Assembly (NCBI GenBank): GCA_023401045.1
Contig: JAEXEM010000005.1
Span: forward strand, 1-8,413
DNA from: Actinomycetes bacterium
Lineage (GTDB): Bacteria > Actinomycetota > Actinomycetes > Actinomycetales > Cellulomonadaceae
DNA: 8,413 nucleotides
Direction: 5' to 3'
A program made the position numbers and the translations under genes. The notes below the pieces were generated by a model. That model was not told the origin of the DNA. It was given only the letters and a program-made list of their open reading frames with translations, and did no database searches. Numbering within the stretch: the first letter of the stretch is position 1; every line of letters begins with the position of its first letter. This document shows positions 1-8,413 of the stretch, piece by piece.

Positions 1-69
1 CCCGGACCCGTCGCTCCGGTCCCGCGCACCCCGCCGCCACCGCAGCCGTCGGGCCCGCCGTCGGAGCCG

Positions 70-1814
<1,745 letters not shown>

Positions 1815-1818
<4 letters not shown>

Positions 1819-3131
1819 TCCTCGACGCGCTCCCCCCGGACGAGCTCGACGACGGCGTCGTGCGCCTGCTGCGGTCCTGGCTGCCGGAGCGGCGCTGGTA
1901 CCCGGCCAAGGGGGTGGCCGCACGCCTGACGGCGGTGGGCTCCGTGCGGTTCGACGACGGGGTGCGCGTCCTGCTCGTCAACGCCCGCGCCGCGGCTCTC
2001 GACGTCGTCCTCCAGGTGCCAGTCCGGGTCGTCGACGAGGACGTCGTCGACGGGGAGGTGGTCGGCACCGGCGAGGTCGTCGGCACGGTCCGTGGGCGCA
2101 CGGTCCTCGACGCCACGGGCGACCCCCGTTTCCTCGCCCACTGGCTCGCCCACGCCGACGGCCCCGGCGCCTCCGTCGACGTCGCTCGCGCCAGGGTCGT
2201 CACCGGTGAGCAGTCGAACACGTCGGTCGTCCTGCCCGGTGCGGACGGAGAGCCGCTCGGCATCCTCAAGGTGCTCCGGGCCCTCGCCGGCGGGGAGAAC
2301 CCCGACATCGACGTGCCGCGCCGCCTCGTCGAGGTCGGCTGGGACGGTGTGCCGGCCCCGCTCGCGTGGGCGCAGGCGCGCTGGCGCGTCGCCGACCGCG
2401 AGGACACGGTCGGGTACCTCGGTGTCCTCAGCAGCTACGTGCCGGGCGCCCGGGACGGCTTCGAGCTCGCGTGCGACCTGGCGCGGGCGGGGGCCCCGCT
2501 CGGGAGCCTCGCCGAGGAGCTCGGCACGACGGTCGCCGGCATGCACGAGGCGCTGGCCACGGCGTACGGCACGGTCGCGCCGGTCGAGGGGGCACCGGCG
2601 CTCGCCCGCGCCCTCGTCGACCGCTTCGCGTGGGCGGCGGAGACCGTCCCGTCGGTGCTCGGCTGGTCCGAGGCGGTGCACGCTCTCGCGGGCGAGCTCG
2701 CGGCACTGCCGGCCGCTCCCCCGCGCCAGCGCGTCCACGGCGACCTCCATCTCGGCCAGGTGCTGCGCTCGGCGGACCGGTGGTTCGTCATCGACTTCGA
2801 GGGCGAGCCGCTCGCGCCGCTCGCCGTCCGCACGCGTCCGGAGCTCGCGCTGCGCGACGTCGCGGGTCTGCTGCGGTCGTTCGACTACGCCGCCGCGGTC
2901 GGCGGCCTCACCGGCACCGACGCCGACGCCTGGATTGCGCAGGCGCGCGGGGGGCTGCTCGCCGGGTACGGCGTCACCGCCGACCCGACGGGGGACCTGC
3001 TGCTGCAGGCGCTCGAGATCGACAAGACGCTGTACGAGGCGGTCTACGAGGCGCGGAACCGGCCACGGTGGTCCCACATCCCGGCCGCGGGTCTCGCCCG
3101 GCTGCTGGGGCGGCCTCGGCCGCTCGACTGA
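1815..3131 (+). CDS. mak: Maltokinase (ATP:maltose 1-phosphotransferase)
   Basis: Phosphorylates maltose with ATP to give maltose-1-phosphate, the donor used by GlgE for alpha-1,4-glucan synthesis; also called Pep2. The 438-aa protein has the family's N-terminal cap motif [11 protein letters not shown] (residues 23-33), a nucleotide-binding segment with EQSNTS (132-137) and a likely ATP-contacting K152 in ILKVLRAL, then the aminoglycoside-phosphotransferase-like catalytic loop VHGDLHLGQ (307-315, catalytic D310) and the metal-binding DFEGEP (327-332). The C-terminus carries the typical [15 protein letters not shown] block. Length fits mycobacterial Mak (about 455 aa). The GTG start lies inside the treS stop (GTGA, 1815-1818) and has no good ribosome site of its own, so translation is probably coupled to treS. 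No GlgE or TreS domain is fused to it. The next gene downstream converges on it. Confidence 0.95.
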
Positions 3132-3137
3132 CCGCCG

Positions 3138-3159
3138 CCGGTCGCGGTCCGTCGACCGG
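3138..3159 (+). terminator. Weak candidate hairpin between convergent genes
   Basis: Inverted repeat CCGGTCG / CGACCGG (7-bp arms, 8-base loop) lies 7 bases after the mak stop, in the 69-base gap before the convergent alpha-galactosidase end. A second small stem, CGGACGT / ACGTCCG (3195-3212), overlaps the galactosidase stop codon. Neither has a T-tract, and such short stems are frequent by chance in DNA this GC-rich, so the terminator role rests mainly on position. Confidence 0.2.
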
Positions 3160-3200
3160 GCCCCTGGGCCTCCTCGGACGTCGGGACGGCGCGCCGGACG

Positions 3201-5435
3201 TCACGACGTCCGCGTCGCCCGCAGGAGGACGAGCCGCTCGGGCGAGAGCTGCGGACCGCGCACCCCGACCTGCTCGAGCACACGGCCCGTCGCCCGGACC
3301 CCGTCGCCGAACCACGGTGCCGCCCGCCCGTGCGTGACGACGTCACCGGGCGCCTGCGGACGCACCTCGTAGGTCGCGTCGGGGTCGAGCCCGGGCAGTG
3401 GCACCATCCCCGCCGGCATCTGCGCGGAGGACGCCACGGAGGCGAGGCAGTACAGCGCCTCGGAGCCGTCCCGGGCGACGACTCCGTGCAGCTCGTACGC
3501 GGGGTCCGGGAGGTCGGCGTGGACGCTGGCACCGGTGTGCAGCAGGCCGCGGACCTCCTTGTACAGCGCGACCCACGCGGCCAGCTCGGCACGCTGCTCG
3601 GCGTCGGCCTCCCGCAGGTCCCACTCGATGCCGAGGTGGCCGAAGAGCGCCGTGCCGGCACGGAACCCCAGCGTGGCGTGCCTGCCCGTGGTGTGCGAGG
3701 TGCCGGACCCGACGTGGGCGCCGACGAGCTCGAGCGGCAGGAGCAGGTTCGTCCACCTCTGGATCGTGCGGCGCTCGAGCGCGTCGATGCAGTCCGACGC
3801 CCACACCCGGTCGGTGCGCTGGAGGATCTCGAGGTCGACCCGCGCCCCGCCGGACGAGCACGACTCGATCTCGACCTGCGGGTGCCGGGCGCGCAGCTCG
3901 TCGAGGAGGCGGTAGACCGCGCGGGTCTGCCGGTGGACGCCAGGGGTGCCGTCGGGTCCGTGACCCGCGTCGAGCAGGTCGCGGTTGTGGTCCCACTTGA
4001 GGTAGGCGATGTCGTTCTCGGTGAGGAGCGCGTCGAGCCGGCCGAGGACGTGGGCGTACGCCTCGGGGTGCGCCAGGTCGAGCACCTGCTGGGTGCGCGC
4101 GGGCAGCGGGAGCCGGTCCGGCAGGCGCAGCATCCAGTCGGGGTGCGCACGGGCGAGGTCGGAGTCGGGGTTGACCATCTCCGGCTCGACCCAGAGCCCG
4201 AACTGCATGCCGAGGGACGTGACGTGCGTGATGAGCGGGGTGAGGCCGTCGGGCCAGACGTCGGGCGAGACGAACCAGTCGCCCAGTCCGCGGGTGTCGT
4301 CGCGGCGCGACCCGAACCACCCGTCGTCGAGGACGAAGCGCTCGGCGCCCACGGCGGCGGCGGCGTCGGCGAGCTCGACGAGCCGAGGCAGGTCCTGGTC
4401 GAAGTACACCGCCTCCCACGTGTTGAGCGTGACCGGCCGAGGCGAGCGCGGGTGCCGGCGGCGGGCCCGCAGCCACGTGTGGAACCGACCGGCGAGCTCG
4501 TCGAGCCCGGCGGCGCCGTAGGACCCGTAGAGCCACGGCCCGGTGTACGACTCCCCCGGTCCGAGCCGCACCTCGCCTGCGAGGAGCAGCTCGCCGCCCC
4601 CGAGCAGGCCGGCGTGCTGCGACGACCGCTCGGCGAGGCTGCGGTGGTTGCCCGACCACGCGACGTGCCAGCCCCAGCACTCCCCGCGACGGTGCCCGAG
4701 GTCGTCGGTGCCCGCCACGAGCACGTACGGCGTGTCGAAGCCGGTGCGCCCGCGACGGTTCTCACGCAGCCGGGTGCCGTGCGTGAAGGCGGTGCGCTGC
4801 GGCGCGCGCTCGCGACCCCAGTGACCGGCGAGGTCGAGGAGCGTCGTCGCGCGGGCCGGCACCGGCAGCGTGAGGGTGAGCGCGCCGACCTCGAAGACGT
4901 CCGCCGCGGTGCTCGTCACCGTCGCCCGCTGACGCACGAGGCCCTGCGGTGTGAGCTCGACGACGAGCTCGAGGTCGAGGCCTGCCGCCTCGTCGCGCGC
5001 GGTGACGACGACCGTCCCGCCGTCACCGTCGTCGCTGCCCCTGCCGGCGTGGTTGCGGACGTGCAGCATCGCCCCGGTGGTGACGAACGCGCTCGACCAG
5101 GCCCGCCCGGCACGGGACCCGGTGAGCCCCGGGGTGCCGAACCAGCCGGTCGAGTGCTCCGGCAGCACGGACACGCGGACCTCACCGTCGACGGGGAAGC
5201 CCATCGGCGCCGGTCGCGAGGCCTCCCGCACATCGGCGAGGGCGGCGTCGTCGAGGTCGCCGAGGTCGGCACCCCAGTGCAGCACGCGCGGCAGGCCGTC
5301 GAGGTCGAGGACGAGCCCCACGCCGGCAGCACGCAGCTGGAGGACACCGCTGACGGGACGTCCGGGACCGCTCGTCGAGTGCGTCAGGTGGTCGTCGGTC
5401 GTCGAGGTCGTCACGTCGTCGGGACGTCGGGGCAC
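3201..5435 (-). CDS. Alpha-galactosidase, glycoside hydrolase family 36
   Basis: Releases terminal alpha-1,6-galactose from sugars such as melibiose and raffinose with retention of configuration. The 744-aa protein has the full GH36 layout: an N-terminal beta-sandwich (about 1-330), a catalytic barrel beginning around LNTWEAVYFDQD, and a C-terminal beta domain. Motifs, numbered from the GTG at 5435, are DDGWFG (370-375), GLWVEPEMVNPDSD (E417, E419), YLKWDHNRD with nucleophile D482, CSSGGARVD (526-534) and WASDCIDALER with acid/base D548. Spacing between the two catalytic aspartates (66) and total length fit bacterial GH36 enzymes of about 730-745 aa. The N-terminus is hydrophilic with no signal peptide or membrane segment, so it is likely cytoplasmic and depends on a sugar importer not seen here. 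The start is supported by GGAGGTGA ending 3 bases before it. It stands alone, opposite in direction to the trehalose/glycogen genes on both sides. The exact substrate cannot be told. Confidence 0.95.
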   Translation of the reverse strand: MPRRPDDVTTSTTDDHLTHSTSGPGRPVSGVLQLRAAGVGLVLDLDGLPRVLHWGADLGDLDDAALADVREASRPAPMGFPVDGEVRVSVLPEHSTGWFGTPGLTGSRAGRAWSSAFVTTGAMLHVRNHAGRGSDDGDGGTVVVTARDEAAGLDLELVVELTPQGLVRQRATVTSTAADVFEVGALTLTLPVPARATTLLDLAGHWGRERAPQRTAFTHGTRLRENRRGRTGFDTPYVLVAGTDDLGHRRGECWGWHVAWSGNHRSLAERSSQHAGLLGGGELLLAGEVRLGPGESYTGPWLYGSYGAAGLDELAGRFHTWLRARRRHPRSPRPVTLNTWEAVYFDQDLPRLVELADAAAAVGAERFVLDDGWFGSRRDDTRGLGDWFVSPDVWPDGLTPLITHVTSLGMQFGLWVEPEMVNPDSDLARAHPDWMLRLPDRLPLPARTQQVLDLAHPEAYAHVLGRLDALLTENDIAYLKWDHNRDLLDAGHGPDGTPGVHRQTRAVYRLLDELRARHPQVEIESCSSGGARVDLEILQRTDRVWASDCIDALERRTIQRWTNLLLPLELVGAHVGSGTSHTTGRHATLGFRAGTALFGHLGIEWDLREADAEQRAELAAWVALYKEVRGLLHTGASVHADLPDPAYELHGVVARDGSEALYCLASVASSAQMPAGMVPLPGLDPDATYEVRPQAPGDVVTHGRAAPWFGDGVRATGRVLEQVGVRGPQLSPERLVLLRATRTS

Positions 5436-5438
5436 CGC

Positions 5439-5446
5439 TCACCTCC
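5439..5446 (-). promoter_or_regulatory. Strong Shine-Dalgarno of the alpha-galactosidase gene
   Basis: On the minus strand GGAGGTGA matches the 16S anti-Shine-Dalgarno over eight bases; its GGAGG core is 6 bases from the GTG start at 5435. This fixes the start codon of the galactosidase and contrasts with the weak sites in front of treS, mak and glgB, suggesting efficient translation once the mRNA is made. Confidence 0.8.
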
Positions 5447-5460
5447 GGGGTCGTCCGGGG

Positions 5461-5466
5461 AGTCTA
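5461..5466 (-). promoter_or_regulatory. Candidate -10 box for the alpha-galactosidase gene
   Basis: Minus-strand TAGACT fits the actinobacterial TAnnnT pattern and matches TATAAT at four of six bases. Transcription would begin near 5454-5455, giving a leader of about 20 bases that just contains the Shine-Dalgarno. No convincing TTGACA-like -35 is found 16-18 bases upstream; that place holds GTCCCG repeats and an inverted repeat instead, which would suit an activator-dependent or repressed promoter. Confidence 0.4.
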
Positions 5467-5477
5467 GGCACGGGACA

Positions 5478-5497
5478 GCGCCGGGACGGGACGGCGC
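5478..5497. repeat. Inverted repeat with GGGAC direct repeats upstream of the alpha-galactosidase
   Basis: GCGCCG (5478-5483) and CGGCGC (5492-5497) form perfect 6-bp arms around 8 bases. CGGGAC occurs three times in 22 bases here (5471-5476, 5482-5487, 5487-5492). The centre would be about 33 bases upstream of the inferred galactosidase start site, where a -35 box should be. It could be an operator for a sugar-responsive regulator; the GC-rich background makes chance a real alternative. Confidence 0.25.
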
Positions 5498-5625
5498 GAC
5501 ACGAACCGGGCGGCCCGACGTACCGGCCGGTCCGTCCACCGGGGTGACGCTCCGTCTCCCGCGTACCTCACGGGGTCGCGCCGCCGTCCTGCCCGGTGCG
5601 ACCCGCGCGGGACTGCCGGGCGCCA

Positions 5626-5651
5626 TCACCTGCGGTGACACCCTCGGGGTG
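5626..5651 (+). repeat. Two abutting small hairpins just upstream of glgB
   Basis: TCACC-TGC-GGTGA (5626-5638) is followed with no gap by CACCC-TCG-GGGTG (5639-5651); each is a perfect 5-bp stem with a 3-base loop. The second ends 13 bases before the glgB ATG at 5665. GTGACA (5635-5640), a -35-like hexamer, lies across the junction, 17 bases before a poor -10-like TAGGCA (5658-5663), so the element could belong to the promoter or to the mRNA leader. Confidence 0.3.
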
Positions 5652-5664
5652 GTTGGGTAGGCAC

Positions 5665-7860
5665 ATGACTGCCGCTGTCCCGTCACCCGTCCCCGTCGAC
5701 GTCGACACGCTCCGTGCGGTCGCGGCCGGTGCCTACTACGACCCGCACGCCGTGCTCGGTCCGCACGTCGGCGACGGGACGGTGACGATCCGGACCCTGC
5801 GCCCCCTGGCCGACCGCGTCCAGGTCGTCACGGCGGACGGCCGGGTCGACGCGACCCACGAGCTCGACGGCATCTGGGTCGCGCTCCTGCCGGGCACCGC
5901 GGTGCCGGACTACCGCGTCGAGGTGACGTACGGCGAGTGGTCGTCCGTCGACGACGACCCGTACCGCTTCCTGCCGACGGTCGGCGAGCTCGACCGGTAC
6001 CTCGTCCGCGAGGGCCGCCACGAGCAGCTCTGGACCGTCCTCGGCGCCAACCTCCACACCTACTCCGGCGAGCTCGGCGAGGTGCAGGGGACCTCCTTCG
6101 CGGTGTGGGCACCCAACGCCCGAGCCGTCCGGGTCGTCGGCGACTTCAACCACTGGCAGGGCGCGACGCACGCGATGCGCACGCTCGGCGACAGCGGCAT
6201 CTGGGAGCTCTTCGCGCCGGGCATCGGTGCCGGCACCCGGTACAAGTTCGAGATCCTCGGGTCGGACGGGTCCTGGCGCCAGAAGGCGGACCCGCTGGCG
6301 AAGGGCACCGAGGTGCCGCCGGCGACGGCGTCGGTCGTCGTGGAGTCCGGGTACACGTGGGGCGACGACGCCTGGATGCGTGAGCGCACCTCTCGCGACC
6401 CGCACGCGGGGCCCGTGAGCATCTACGAGGTGCACCTGGGGTCCTGGCGCCAGGGCCTGTCGTACCGCGAGCTCGCCGAGCAGCTGACGGCCTACGTCCT
6501 CGAGATGGGCTTCACGCACGTCGAGTTCCTGCCCGTCGCGGAGCACCCGTTCGGCGGGTCGTGGGGCTACCAGGTCTCCTCGTACTACGCACCGACGTCA
6601 CGGTTCGGGCACCCGGACGACCTGCGCCACCTCATCGACACGCTCCACCGGGCAGGTATCGGCGTCATCGTCGACTGGGTGCCGGCGCACTTCCCCAAGG
6701 ACGAGTGGGCGCTCGCCCACTTCGACGGCACCGCGCTCTACGAGAACCCCGACCCGCTGCTGGGCGAGCACCCCGACTGGGGCACCCTCGTCTTCAACTT
6801 CGGCCGTCGCGAGGTCCGCAACTTCCTCGTCGCGAACGCGAGCTACTGGCTCGAGGAGTTCCACGTCGACGGGCTGCGCGTCGACGCGGTCGCCTCGATG
6901 CTCTACCTCGACTACTCCCGTCAGCCGGGGCAGTGGCGCCCCAACGTCTACGGCGGTCGGGAGAACCTCGAGGCGATCTCCTTCCTCCAGGAGGCCAACG
7001 CGACGGCGTACCGCCGCACGCCGGGAATCATGATGATCGCCGAGGAGTCGACCGCCTGGCCGGGGGTGACGGCGCCGACGTCCGCCAACGGGCTGGGCTT
7101 CGGGCTCAAGTGGAACATGGGCTGGATGAACGACACCCTGCGCTACCTGCGTGAGGAGCCGATCAACCGGCGGTACCACCACCACGAGGTGACGTTCTCG
7201 ATGGTGTACGCGTACTCGGAGCACTTCATCCTCCCGATCAGCCATGACGAGGTGGTGCACGGCAAGGGCTCGCTCTACGAGCGCATGCCCGGTGACCACT
7301 GGCAGCGCCTCGCGGGCGTGCGCGCCCTCCTGGGGTACCAGTGGACGCACCCGGGCAAGCAGCTGCTCTTCATGGGCCAGGAGTTCGCGCAGCGTGGCGA
7401 GTGGGCGGAGGGCAGCTCCCTCGACTGGTGGGCGCTGGACGACGCGTCGCACCGGGGCGTGCAGCGCTGCGCGCAGGACCTCAACGCGCTCTACCGCGCG
7501 ACGCCCGCGCTCTGGGAGCTCGACCACACGCCCGAGGGCTTCGAGTGGCTCGCGTCCGACGAGGCGGACCTCAACCTCCTGGCGTACGTGCGCCGCGCAC
7601 GCAACGGCCGCCCGGCGGTCGTCGTCGTCAACTTCGCAGGTGTCCCGCACGAGCAGTGGCGCCTGCCGCTCCCCCAGGGCGGGACGTGGCGAGAGGCCTT
7701 CAACTCCGACTCCGAGGCGTACGGCGGCTCAGGTGTCGGCAACCTCGGTGAGATCACGGCCGAGCCGATCGAGCACTACAGCCGCCCGTTCTCGGCGTCG
7801 ATCCGCGTCCCTCCGCTGGGCGTCGTCGTCTTCGTCGCCGAGGATGCCCCGAGCAGCTGA
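5665..7860 (+). CDS. glgB: 1,4-alpha-glucan branching enzyme (GlgB)
   Basis: Cuts alpha-1,4-glucan chains and re-joins them by alpha-1,6 bonds, making branched glycogen-like polymer in the cytoplasm; it works with GlgE on maltose-1-phosphate or with GlgA on ADP-glucose. Numbering from ATG 5665 gives 731 aa, the same size as mycobacterial GlgB. Domains in order are the N1 region (about 1-125, with [11 protein letters not shown]), a CBM48 module (about 133-235, [20 protein letters not shown]), the GH13_9 barrel from about 250 ([11 protein letters not shown]), and a C-terminal beta domain from about 630. Catalytic residues are D407 in [11 protein letters not shown]460 in IAEEST and D528 in [13 protein letters not shown], with spacings equal to the E. 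coli enzyme (405/458/526). An upstream in-frame GTG at 5596 would add 23 unconserved residues without a ribosome site. ATG 5665 has only a weak GGGTAGG 3 bases away. It is separated from treS-mak by the reversed galactosidase, so it needs its own promoter. Confidence 0.96.
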   Translation: MTAAVPSPVPVDVDTLRAVAAGAYYDPHAVLGPHVGDGTVTIRTLRPLADRVQVVTADGRVDATHELDGIWVALLPGTAVPDYRVEVTYGEWSSVDDDPYRFLPTVGELDRYLVREGRHEQLWTVLGANLHTYSGELGEVQGTSFAVWAPNARAVRVVGDFNHWQGATHAMRTLGDSGIWELFAPGIGAGTRYKFEILGSDGSWRQKADPLAKGTEVPPATASVVVESGYTWGDDAWMRERTSRDPHAGPVSIYEVHLGSWRQGLSYRELAEQLTAYVLEMGFTHVEFLPVAEHPFGGSWGYQVSSYYAPTSRFGHPDDLRHLIDTLHRAGIGVIVDWVPAHFPKDEWALAHFDGTALYENPDPLLGEHPDWGTLVFNFGRREVRNFLVANASYWLEEFHVDGLRVDAVASMLYLDYSRQPGQWRPNVYGGRENLEAISFLQEANATAYRRTPGIMMIAEESTAWPGVTAPTSANGLGFGLKWNMGWMNDTLRYLREEPINRRYHHHEVTFSMVYAYSEHFILPISHDEVVHGKGSLYERMPGDHWQRLAGVRALLGYQWTHPGKQLLFMGQEFAQRGEWAEGSSLDWWALDDASHRGVQRCAQDLNALYRATPALWELDHTPEGFEWLASDEADLNLLAYVRRARNGRPAVVVVNFAGVPHEQWRLPLPQGGTWREAFNSDSEAYGGSGVGNLGEITAEPIEHYSRPFSASIRVPPLGVVVFVAEDAPSS

Positions 7861-7864
7861 CGAG

Positions 7865-7889
7865 CGCGGTCCGCCGCTGTCGGACCGCG
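7865..7889 (+). terminator. Hairpin immediately after glgB
   Basis: CGCGGTCCG / CGGACCGCG is a perfect 9-bp stem with a 7-base loop, extendable by one G-T wobble, starting 4 bases after the glgB stop. Position and strength suit a terminator. It is followed by GTGGCC rather than a T-tract, so it would be a T-poor actinobacterial type or simply an mRNA 3'-end stabiliser. Confidence 0.5.
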
Positions 7890-8250
7890 TGGCCGGCCAG
7901 GCGAAGCGCACGGTCCGGAGCCAGGTCGCGTCGGGACGGCCCGCGCTGCGCGGCGCCATGCTGGGTCCGCCTCGCGGCCGACGGGGCCGCTCGGCCACGT
8001 CCGTTGCGCCCACGTGCCTGGCGCGCGCACGGACCCGTGCGGGCCGCGAGCGTCCGCACCGTGAGGTGCAGCAGGAACGGCCCCGCGGCGACATCGCTGC
8101 AGGGGCCGCTCCCGGTCGGCTGCTCGGGCGACGACCACGACGCCGATCCGCATCCTGACGGAGTCGCGGAGCACGTCCGCCACGACGCAACGACGCCACT
8201 GCAGGTGACGACGACTCGACAGGTCACCGAAAGTGGACGCGGGGAACGAC
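7890..8250. other. Gene-free stretch between glgB and the rRNA operon end
   Basis: About 360 bases in which I recognise no protein or RNA gene. All frames that stay open on either strand give arginine-, alanine- and proline-rich translations with no known motif. None has a Shine-Dalgarno I would trust, and the plus-strand one running through 8004-8348 would read across the terminator and antisense to the 5S gene. It contains a small GCACC-GTGA-GGTGC hairpin (8056-8069) and the nested palindrome at 8196-8236. It may be a spacer or an eroded gene. Confidence 0.5.
8196..8236. repeat. Nested palindrome next to the rRNA terminator
   Basis: CCACT (8196-8200) pairs with AGTGG (8232-8236), and inside it GGTGAC (8204-8209) pairs with GTCACC (8223-8228). 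The two stems are separated by a symmetrical 3-by-3 internal loop (GCA opposite GAA) and closed by a 13-base loop. It lies 14 bases past the rRNA terminator hairpin in the direction of rRNA transcription. Possible roles are a second terminator or processing structure, or a protein-binding site. There is no T-tract on either strand. Confidence 0.4.
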
Positions 8251-8282
8251 GAAAGGCCCACCCCGTGAGGGGTGGGCCTTTC
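8251..8282 (-). terminator. Intrinsic terminator of the rRNA operon
   Basis: A perfect 14-bp stem (GAAAGGCCCACCCC and its exact complement) with a 4-base loop starts 12 bases after the 3' end of the 5S gene, read on the minus strand. The 3' arm ends CCTTTC followed by GTCGTT, giving a modest U-rich tail. Because the stem is symmetrical, the plus strand also ends CCTTTCGT, so it can work in both directions and would stop read-through from glgB into the rRNA genes. Confidence 0.85.
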
Positions 8283-8294
8283 GTGAATCGTTGT

Positions 8295-8411
8295 CCGGCG
8301 GCGTCCTACTCTCCCACACCCTGGCGAGTGCAGTACCATCGGCGCTGAAGGGCTTAGCTTCCGGGTTCGGAATGGGACCGGGCGTTTCCCCTTCGCTATG
8401 ACCGCCGTAAC
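8295..8411 (-). rRNA. rrf: 5S ribosomal RNA
   Basis: Read on the minus strand, the gene starts GTTACGGCGGTCATAGCG and contains the conserved segments CCCGGTCCCATTCCGAACC, GGAAGCTAAGCC, GATGGTACTGC and GTGGGAGAGTAGG, ending CGCCGCCGG. The terminal CGGCGG / CCGCCG strands pair as helix I. The chosen ends give 117 bases, usual for actinobacterial 5S; the 3' end could lie a few bases further on. It is the distal gene of an rRNA operon whose 23S and 16S genes would lie beyond the right edge. The terminator follows directly, so no tRNA gene is attached after it. Confidence 0.95.
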
Positions 8412-8413
8412 GC

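Noticed and set aside
3330..5660. A plus-strand open frame of 776 codons opposite the alpha-galactosidase
   Set aside because: It is a shadow of the GC-rich third positions of the real gene; its translation is low-complexity (R, V, E, G, P) with no motif, while the minus strand has complete GH36 catalytic motifs.
5635..5663. GTGACA and TAGGCA, 17 bases apart, as a glgB promoter
   Set aside because: The -35 is good but the -10 matches only the first two bases and lacks the final T, so I do not list it as a separate promoter.
5596..5664. GTG at 5596 as an earlier start of GlgB
   Set aside because: It adds 23 residues unlike the family, has no ribosome site, and the protein from ATG 5665 already has the expected length and N1 domain.
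6598..7650. A minus-strand open frame of 350 codons inside glgB
   Set aside because: Antisense shadow of glgB, with no recognisable domain.
7754..8339. Overlapping minus-strand open frames downstream of the 5S gene
   Set aside because: Three frames are open at once with arginine/alanine-rich, motif-free translations, as expected for non-coding DNA of very high GC.
8004..8348. A plus-strand open frame of 114 codons reaching into the 5S region
   Set aside because: It crosses the rRNA terminator and runs antisense to the 5S gene, with no recognisable motif.

Overview
The window is very GC-rich, with G or C at nearly every third codon position and GTG used as a start codon. Together with the gene content and the 5S rRNA sequence this points to a high-GC actinomycete, probably a Cellulomonas-like member of the Micrococcales; that placement is an inference from sequence style. 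There are four convincing protein genes and one rRNA gene, and most of the window is ordinary storage-carbohydrate metabolism.

Layout. Positions 1-3131 (+) hold treS (trehalose synthase) and mak (maltokinase). They share a 4-base GTGA overlap and so form a translationally coupled pair. The treS reading frame is open to the left edge with a proline-rich stretch, so its true start may lie outside. Positions 3201-5435 (-) hold a complete GH36 alpha-galactosidase, convergent with mak. The 229 bases from 5436 to 5664 are a divergent control region: a strong Shine-Dalgarno and a candidate -10 box serve the galactosidase, and two small abutting hairpins sit just before glgB. Positions 5665-7860 (+) hold glgB (glycogen branching enzyme), followed after 4 bases by a GC-rich hairpin. 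Positions 7861-8250 carry no gene I can support, but contain a nested palindrome at 8196-8236. Positions 8251-8282 are a perfect 14-bp hairpin, the terminator of an rRNA operon on the minus strand, whose 5S rRNA gene is at 8295-8411. The rest of that operon would lie beyond the right edge.

How the genes work together. TreS interconverts trehalose and maltose, Mak phosphorylates maltose to maltose-1-phosphate, GlgE (not in this window, often a neighbour) would polymerise that into alpha-1,4-glucan, and GlgB adds alpha-1,6 branches. This is the GlgE pathway of actinobacteria. The alpha-galactosidase breaks the cluster between mak and glgB. It has no signal peptide and probably acts in the cytoplasm on imported raffinose- or melibiose-type sugars.

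I did not find evidence for an undescribed multi-gene system. The items most worth a second look are the inserted alpha-galactosidase with its divergent control region, the nested palindrome next to the rRNA terminator, and the proline-rich N-terminal extension of TreS.
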